A stretch of 39,055 bases of DNA from Nostocales cyanobacterium LEGE 12452 (lineage in GTDB: Bacteria; Cyanobacteriota; Cyanobacteriia; Cyanobacteriales; Nostocaceae), in contig JADEXV010000045.1 of the NCBI GenBank assembly GCA_015206945.1, positions 1 through 39,055 of the forward strand, written 5' to 3'. The notes beneath the pieces were generated by a model that saw nothing but the letters and a program-made list of their open reading frames with translations, did not search any database and had not been told where the DNA came from. Below are positions 34,803-39,055 of the stretch, one piece after another; positions within the stretch are counted from its first letter, which is position 1, and each line of letters begins with the position of its first letter. A program made the translations under genes and the position numbers.

Positions 34803-35936
34803 CTACTCCTGGGTTCTTAAAGCTTGGGCTGCAAGATAGACTTTGGTCCATTCGCCCAGTACTTGATGGGTTTTGAGTTTTAACTGTTGAGCTATGGCTT
34901 CTATTGAATTACCCGCTCTCCGCAAATTTAGGATCTGCCGCCCTAGAGGAGTTAATTTTTCATCCAGTTGTTGCCATTGGTTTTGCGTTAATCCCAAGTT
35001 ATGTTCTTGCAAGGAAATTGAGAGCCAGCTATCTACGAGTTCTGGTTTACCTTTGAGGGCAAAAACACGTACAGCATGGTAACTAATTTTTTCTCGCAGA
35101 CGGTAGACTTCTTTAGTTTGCTTATTCAGTTTCTGGGCGATGTCTTCCTGGGACTTACCTTGCAGATAGAGCCGTAGCCATTCCACTGCATCTGTTCCCA
35201 GATTTTCTTGTAGATAATTTTCAAATTCTTTTTGTACTGTCTGGCGCAGCACCTGTTGTTCCTCTATTTGTTGTGCTTCTTGATATTCTGCGATCGCCTG
35301 ACTATCTACTAAGTTAACTCGATTGTCACTGTCGTCTGTGAGAACTTCTTCTGACACTAGTCGAACCAAATCACGCCCTGGCACTTGGGTTAAACCACCG
35401 CGCTGAGTGCGACGCAAATAATTCACAAATCGGTAAGCTAATAGGGGTTGATTCCGTACTGGCCGCAGACAATATTCTTCTAAACTGGCAAATAGCAGAG
35501 CATCTCCCAATCTTCTATCGGTTGTATATTTAGCAATATCAGCCATTTGCTGTTGCATCTGGCTGTCGTTTTGGAGTAATTCTTGGAGTACTTCTTGTAA
35601 CACATCCATCACACTGCGCTGGCGATCGCGGCTGAGGGAAACCCAAGTCTGAATTTTATTCCGTAATGTTACTAAACTCCCCAATCGGGTTATCAAGTTG
35701 CGATAAGCACGTTCTCGCCCCAGTCCCAAGTAGCGTTGACGTAAAATCCTCCAGCGATATTCCATCGCTTGCTTGGCGATATCGAGTTCTTTAGGATTAT
35801 ACAGATCGAACCGTTTTGAGTCAGATCCCAACAGCCAGAGAATAATGCTGTGCCTTGTGGCTTCATTTTGGTCTGGACATTCCACAGCCAAGCGCTTTTG
35901 CCAATCTAGAGCCAGTTTTTCCACATCTATTGTCAT
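34803..35936 (-). CDS. Helix-turn-helix regulator, HetZ-related-like
   Basis: About 377 residues from MTIDVEKLALDWQK (the frame is open 21 codons further; AGGAA upstream supports the inner start). All-helical protein. Residues about 255-300 hold a sigma-70 region 4-like helix-turn-helix (YLQGKSQEDIAQKLNKQTKE) and a second HTH-like segment lies near the end (AGNSIEAIAQQLKLKTHQVL). The overall plan (long helical body with two HTHs, about 400 residues) resembles HetZ-related proteins of heterocyst-forming cyanobacteria. HetZ regulates heterocyst differentiation. The match is from memory and needs a profile search. Confidence 0.55.
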   Translation of the reverse strand: MTIDVEKLALDWQKRLAVECPDQNEATRHSIILWLLGSDSKRFDLYNPKELDIAKQAMEYRWRILRQRYLGLGRERAYRNLITRLGSLVTLRNKIQTWVSLSRDRQRSVMDVLQEVLQELLQNDSQMQQQMADIAKYTTDRRLGDALLFASLEEYCLRPVRNQPLLAYRFVNYLRRTQRGGLTQVPGRDLVRLVSEEVLTDDSDNRVNLVDSQAIAEYQEAQQIEEQQVLRQTVQKEFENYLQENLGTDAVEWLRLYLQGKSQEDIAQKLNKQTKEVYRLREKISYHAVRVFALKGKPELVDSWLSISLQEHNLGLTQNQWQQLDEKLTPLGRQILNLRRAGNSIEAIAQQLKLKTHQVLGEWTKVYLAAQALRTQE

Positions 35937-35999
35937 AGTGAGATTGCATTCCTCGAAACTCAATTTTGAAGTTTGCATCACAACCCCCATTCGTCCCAC

Positions 36000-37110
36000 C
36001 TAATTGTTTAACTGGCAGCTGCCCCAAATTTCACGTATTTCATGAATTTCATGAAAATAGCTCAGTGATTCTACTTTTATTACGTCTGAATTCATTAAAA
36101 TTATGCAGAAATTCCTACATTGATGTTTTGCTTTTACTTGAAAAAGTCCAAAATCAATATATATTAAGCATTTGGGGCATTATGCCAATTTAAATTTTTT
36201 GTAAAGTTATGTTTTTTACTTGAGAACAGAAATCTGCTTAAAGTGTGGAGGATACACCTTTCACAAAATGGATCGGGTAAATCTGACATTTTGTAACAGA
36301 TCCGAGGAACGAATCTAATTTAACTCAAAGTTGAACGTTATTCCACCAGTATAAGTTTCAACTCTGTACAAGCCCTTACGTAGTCAAACTTTTAGTGGAA
36401 TCTCAATATACTTAGTGCATACTTGGTGCTAATGAAATTTTGCCCTGGAGATTTCCTAACCCCTCTGATAAATTGGTTTAATTCTCTGTTTTTCAATGAG
36501 GATTGGGCTTTAACTGAATCGTGTTCAGTCCGGTTTTGTAAAATTTTATGATTTTGTTTAAGTGTATATACGTCAAAGAGCGTTTAAAAGGTTGTTTGAT
36601 AAGTCGTTGTATAAAATCTTAGATAAATACTATCGGCATAGTGTGGAATTAGTCTCACTATTTATTCTATTTAGCGATGTCTATGATGGTCACTTAGCTC
36701 TGTCGTACCACTTCTCTACGGGACGCTACGCGAACCTGGAAGCAAGCTACACGCAGCGTCTCGTAGAAAAGTAAAAGTGTCCTACGCCTACGCTATTGTG
36801 GATAGTAGGGATTGATAGGCAAATTTATCTTTTTTAAATTAGCTTCAGTCACAACTATACATTCGTATTGGTAAGTTATTCTTAAAACTTTTATATTCCG
36901 AAAAATCAATAGTCAACAGTCAATATTGGTTTTGACTATTGACTCTGACAGTTGCTTCGCCTCTGCTTCAAAATTTAACTTCTGCCAAATCTAAAAACAG
37001 GAGGAATGCATTTCTCTAAAGTTTTAATAGTCAGAAGCCTGACAATAAACTTCTCTTTAAATTCATCTATGGGAAGTTTTTGTTTTCAATTCCCCCGCAG
37101 GAAGTTAAAT
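36000..37110. other. 1.1-kb AT-rich spacer with repeats
   Basis: No convincing gene. A palindromic repeat, TTCTCTACGGGACGCTACGCGAAC through CGTCTCGTAGAAAAG, lies at about 36712-36772, so an open frame there is translated repeat DNA. TCAATAGTCAA (36906-36916) pairs with TTGACTATTGA (36932-36942). The stretch 36560-36650 is less AT-rich and may be a decayed insertion sequence, though I cannot name one. Confidence 0.5.
36906..36942. repeat. 11-bp inverted repeat TCAATAGTCAA / TTGACTATTGA
   Basis: A perfect 11-bp stem with a 15-base loop made of the same heptamers (CAGTCAATATTGG). It lies downstream of the ccmK4 gene and may be its terminator. Confidence 0.55.
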
Positions 37111-37458
37111 CTATCGATTGTTCGCTCTAACAATGGGATTTTCTACAGATTCTCGATATCCTTGAACTTGTTCTGTATAACCAATTGGCAGAACCGCTTC
37201 AACGTTTTCATGGGGACGAGCAATAATTACCCAGGATTCAAGTGTACCGCCATAAACATTTTCTGCGGCTTCAACACCGGCAGCCATAGCGGCTTTTACT
37301 TCAGAAACATCGCCACGAATATTAACTGTAAAGCGAGCGCTACCTACTCTGATATAACCAACGAGGGTAACTCGACCAGCTTTTACCATAGCATCTGCTG
37401 CTGCTAGCACCGCAGGAAAACCTTTAGTTTCAAGTGCTCCAACTGCCTGTAATGACAT
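37111..37458 (-). CDS. ccmK4: Carboxysome shell protein CcmK4
   Basis: A 115-residue single-domain BMC protein. It starts [20 protein letters not shown] and has the pore-loop segment YIRVGSARF between strands 2 and 3, which in hexamers forms the central channel for bicarbonate and RuBP. The C-terminal tail (about 20 residues, [13 protein letters not shown]) is longer than in CcmK1/2. Pairing with the CcmK3-like gene upstream identifies the satellite ccmK3-ccmK4 locus of beta-cyanobacteria, outside the main ccm operon. CcmK4 is a minor shell component whose level tunes permeability. CAGGAGA precedes the ATG. There is 81 bp between the two genes. Confidence 0.9.
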   Translation of the reverse strand: MSLQAVGALETKGFPAVLAAADAMVKAGRVTLVGYIRVGSARFTVNIRGDVSEVKAAMAAGVEAAENVYGGTLESWVIIARPHENVEAVLPIGYTEQVQGYRESVENPIVRANNR

Positions 37459-37539
37459 TATTAATCTCCTGTAAGAATAAACTGGGGGCTACAAGTTAAT
37501 TGTACGAAGCTTCGCTACAGATTTTGATAGCAAAATTGC

Positions 37540-37851
37540 TTAGAACATACGGAAAGGTTCTGATTCCTCGGTGAAATGGATTGGTAATATGGTTTCCACA
37601 TTTTCCGGGGGATTAGGAACTATGTAGTAGGTAATTACTGTACCAACCTTGACTTGCTCTCCCGCTACGATTCCGGCTTCAACAGCTCTATTTACTTCAG
37701 AAACGTGTCCCCGGACGGCGACTAACAAGCGGGCACTTTCCGCTTGACCATAATACACAATTGTGACTGCGGCAGCTTTGACCATTGCATCTGCTGCTGC
37801 TAAGACACTCGGAAAACCTAAAGTTTCAATTACGCCAACCGCCATTGGCAT
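37540..37851 (-). CDS. ccmK3: Carboxysome shell protein CcmK3
   Basis: A 103-residue BMC protein, beginning MAVGVIETLGFPSVLAAADA. The pore loop reads YYGQAESARLLV instead of the glycine/serine loop of CcmK4, and the tail ends PFRMF. In studied species CcmK3 does not form a pore-bearing homohexamer and joins CcmK4 in mixed hexamers, which agrees with the altered loop. AGGAG lies before the ATG (an out-of-frame ATG lies just upstream). It is the first gene of the pair. Confidence 0.88.
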   Translation of the reverse strand: MPMAVGVIETLGFPSVLAAADAMVKAAAVTIVYYGQAESARLLVAVRGHVSEVNRAVEAGIVAGEQVKVGTVITYYIVPNPPENVETILPIHFTEESEPFRMF

Positions 37852-37961
37852 GGCATTAGCTCCTGGATTAAGGGATAAGCGATTTTAATTGTACGTGGCT
37901 TTAGTCCCCATTTTGACATTTTGGAAAACTTTCTTTGATGCTATATTTTTTTGGAGAGTAG

Positions 37962-38006
37962 AGACGCGATTAATTGTGTCTGTCCTGTAAGCGATTAATC
38001 GCGTCT
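37962..38006. repeat. Palindrome AGACGCGATTAAT / ATTAATCGCGTCT
   Basis: A perfect 13-bp stem with a 19-base loop, between the divergent ccmK3 and alpha/beta hydrolase genes. It shares its core with the hairpin at 6501-6523 and looks like a dispersed palindromic repeat common in Nostoc genomes rather than a gene-specific site. Confidence 0.7.
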
Positions 38007-38153
38007 GTTGAGAGTTAAAATATTTTGATATTCCCTGGCTTATGTTTTATATATATATTACAAATAATACTTCAGCATCTTAGGTTGTGTAACTTTATTG
38101 TTTAACAAAATTAGTTATTGGTGGAAGCAAGCTAGTACGATAAACTGAAATTT

Positions 38154-39047
38154 ATGTTTCCGAATTTTCTTCCTACGGCAGTTGAGCAACTCACAGAACC
38201 GACTTCGATCGCGCTAGCTCGGAGTATTCAAACAACTGCGATCGCTACTCCTTTAACTAATCAACCAGTTACCACCACCTATGTCAAGCAAGGGAGTGGC
38301 GGAACTCCGATTTTATTAATTCACGGCTTTGACAGTTCTGTATTAGAATTTCGGCGGCTTTTGCCACTACTTTCTGAAGATAATGAAACGTGGGCAGTGG
38401 ATTTATTGGGTTTCGGGTTTACAGATAGACTCTCAGGAATTGCTTATAGCCCAACTGCAATTAAAACCCATCTTTATTATTTTTGGAAAAGCCTAATTAA
38501 CCAACCTGTAATTTTGGTGGGCGCTTCGATGGGTGGTGCAACAGCGATTGATTTTACGTTGGCTTATCCAGAAACAGTCAAAAAGCTGGTGTTAATTGAT
38601 AGTGCGGGGTTGGCGGGTGGTTCGCCATTGAGCAAATTCATGTTTCCCCCATTAGATTATTTAGCAACTCGGTTTTTGAGTAATATGAAAGTGCGCGATC
38701 GCGTTTCTCGCATTGGATATAAAAATCAAACTCTTGCCTCTATCGATGCGTTATGTTGTAGTGGATTACACCTACAAATGCCAAGTTGGCATCAAGCTGT
38801 GATTTCTTTTACTAAAAGTGGTGGTTACAGTGCTTTTAGATTCACAGCCATATCAAAAATTGTGCAACAAACGCTAATTTTGTGGGGCGATTCTGATAAA
38901 ATTTTGGGTACTAAGGATGCTATGAGATTTAAAAGGGCAATTCCACACAGTACTCTTACATGGATTCAAGATTGTGGTCATCTGCCACACTTGGAGCAAC
39001 CACAAATCACCGCGCAGCATATTTTAGACTTTCGAGTTGAAAGATAG
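38154..39047 (+). CDS. Alpha/beta hydrolase
   Basis: A 297-residue serine hydrolase. The oxyanion HG pair is at 57-58 in LLIHGFDSS, the nucleophile Ser125 in VGASMGG, the acid Asp246 in WGDSDK, and His276 in CGHLPHLEQP, so the catalytic triad is complete. A lid region of about 60 residues (LSKFMFPPLDYLATRFLSNM) lies between Ser and Asp. No signal peptide is obvious. The substrate cannot be told; such proteins act as esterases, haloperoxidase-like or C-C hydrolases. It is transcribed away from ccmK3, and its stop is 8 bp from the window end. Confidence 0.88.
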   Translation: MFPNFLPTAVEQLTEPTSIALARSIQTTAIATPLTNQPVTTTYVKQGSGGTPILLIHGFDSSVLEFRRLLPLLSEDNETWAVDLLGFGFTDRLSGIAYSPTAIKTHLYYFWKSLINQPVILVGASMGGATAIDFTLAYPETVKKLVLIDSAGLAGGSPLSKFMFPPLDYLATRFLSNMKVRDRVSRIGYKNQTLASIDALCCSGLHLQMPSWHQAVISFTKSGGYSAFRFTAISKIVQQTLILWGDSDKILGTKDAMRFKRAIPHSTLTWIQDCGHLPHLEQPQITAQHILDFRVER

Positions 39048-39055
39048 CTCATATC

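Noticed and set aside
36562..36774. A 70-codon frame on the plus strand
   Set aside because: Its last third is translated palindromic repeat DNA, it starts in AT-rich sequence without a ribosome site, and it has no family resemblance.
37006..37407. A 133-codon frame on the plus strand opposite ccmK4
   Set aside because: ccmK4 on the minus strand is a clear BMC protein, so this is a shadow frame.

Overview
The window reads as chromosomal DNA of a filamentous, probably heterocyst-forming cyanobacterium of the Nostoc/Anabaena group. The evidence is the many HIP1 octamers (GCGATCGC), the heptamer-type and palindromic dispersed repeats typical of these genomes, carotenoid genes of cyanobacterial type (crtQ, crtR), a ccmK3-ccmK4 carboxysome shell pair, and AT-rich spacers of 0.3 to 1.7 kb between short operons. 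Assignment to a species is not possible from the sequence alone.

Layout. 1-4.5 kb: a nucleoside-diphosphate-sugar epimerase-like SDR, a small membrane protein, a TPR protein, a SufA/IscA-type Fe-S carrier and a DUF6930-like protein. 4.5-6.2 kb: a long AT-rich region without recognisable genes, holding one GC-richer structured island. 6.2-8.6 kb: a small ribbon-helix-helix protein, then crtQ (zeta-carotene desaturase) with an SRPBCC protein. 8.8-12.2 kb: a hypothetical protein, a frameshifted orphan HicB, a short 2Fe-2S ferredoxin, cobQ and a small winged-helix-like protein. 12.4-16.5 kb: prxQ, a secreted protein, a two-gene ABC exporter and a PEP-CTERM-anchored surface protein. 16.7-19.1 kb: a decayed fragment of an Orn/Lys/Arg decarboxylase, a DUF2059 protein and an intact decarboxylase.

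19.2-24.6 kb is the most interesting stretch. Three consecutive minus-strand genes encode a Trypco1-like small protein, a trypsin-like protease fused to a STAND-type ATPase, and a large membrane-anchored STAND-type ATPase. The last one contains an in-frame 12-bp tandem repeat in its membrane segment. Upstream lies a 21-bp minisatellite framed by nested inverted repeats. This architecture matches NTP-dependent conflict systems (protease plus STAND switch) that are enriched in multicellular bacteria, and it is the best candidate for an undescribed system here.

24.7-32.9 kb: a VanX-like D,D-dipeptidase, two tandem TspO genes, crtR (beta-carotene hydroxylase), pyk, an M61 peptidase with a PDZ domain, and a Crp/Fnr regulator. 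33-36 kb: a PilB/GspE-like protein lacking the motor domain, and a large HTH protein resembling HetZ-related proteins. 37.1-39 kb: ccmK4 and ccmK3, then a divergent alpha/beta hydrolase. Repeats of several families fill many spacers, including one inside the ABC exporter operon.

Functional themes are carotenoid synthesis (crtQ, crtR, possibly TspO), cofactor and redox upkeep (SufA-like, ferredoxin, cobQ, PrxQ), carbon metabolism (pyk, ccmK3/4), the cell envelope (ABC exporter, PEP-CTERM protein, dipeptidase) and the protease/STAND module.
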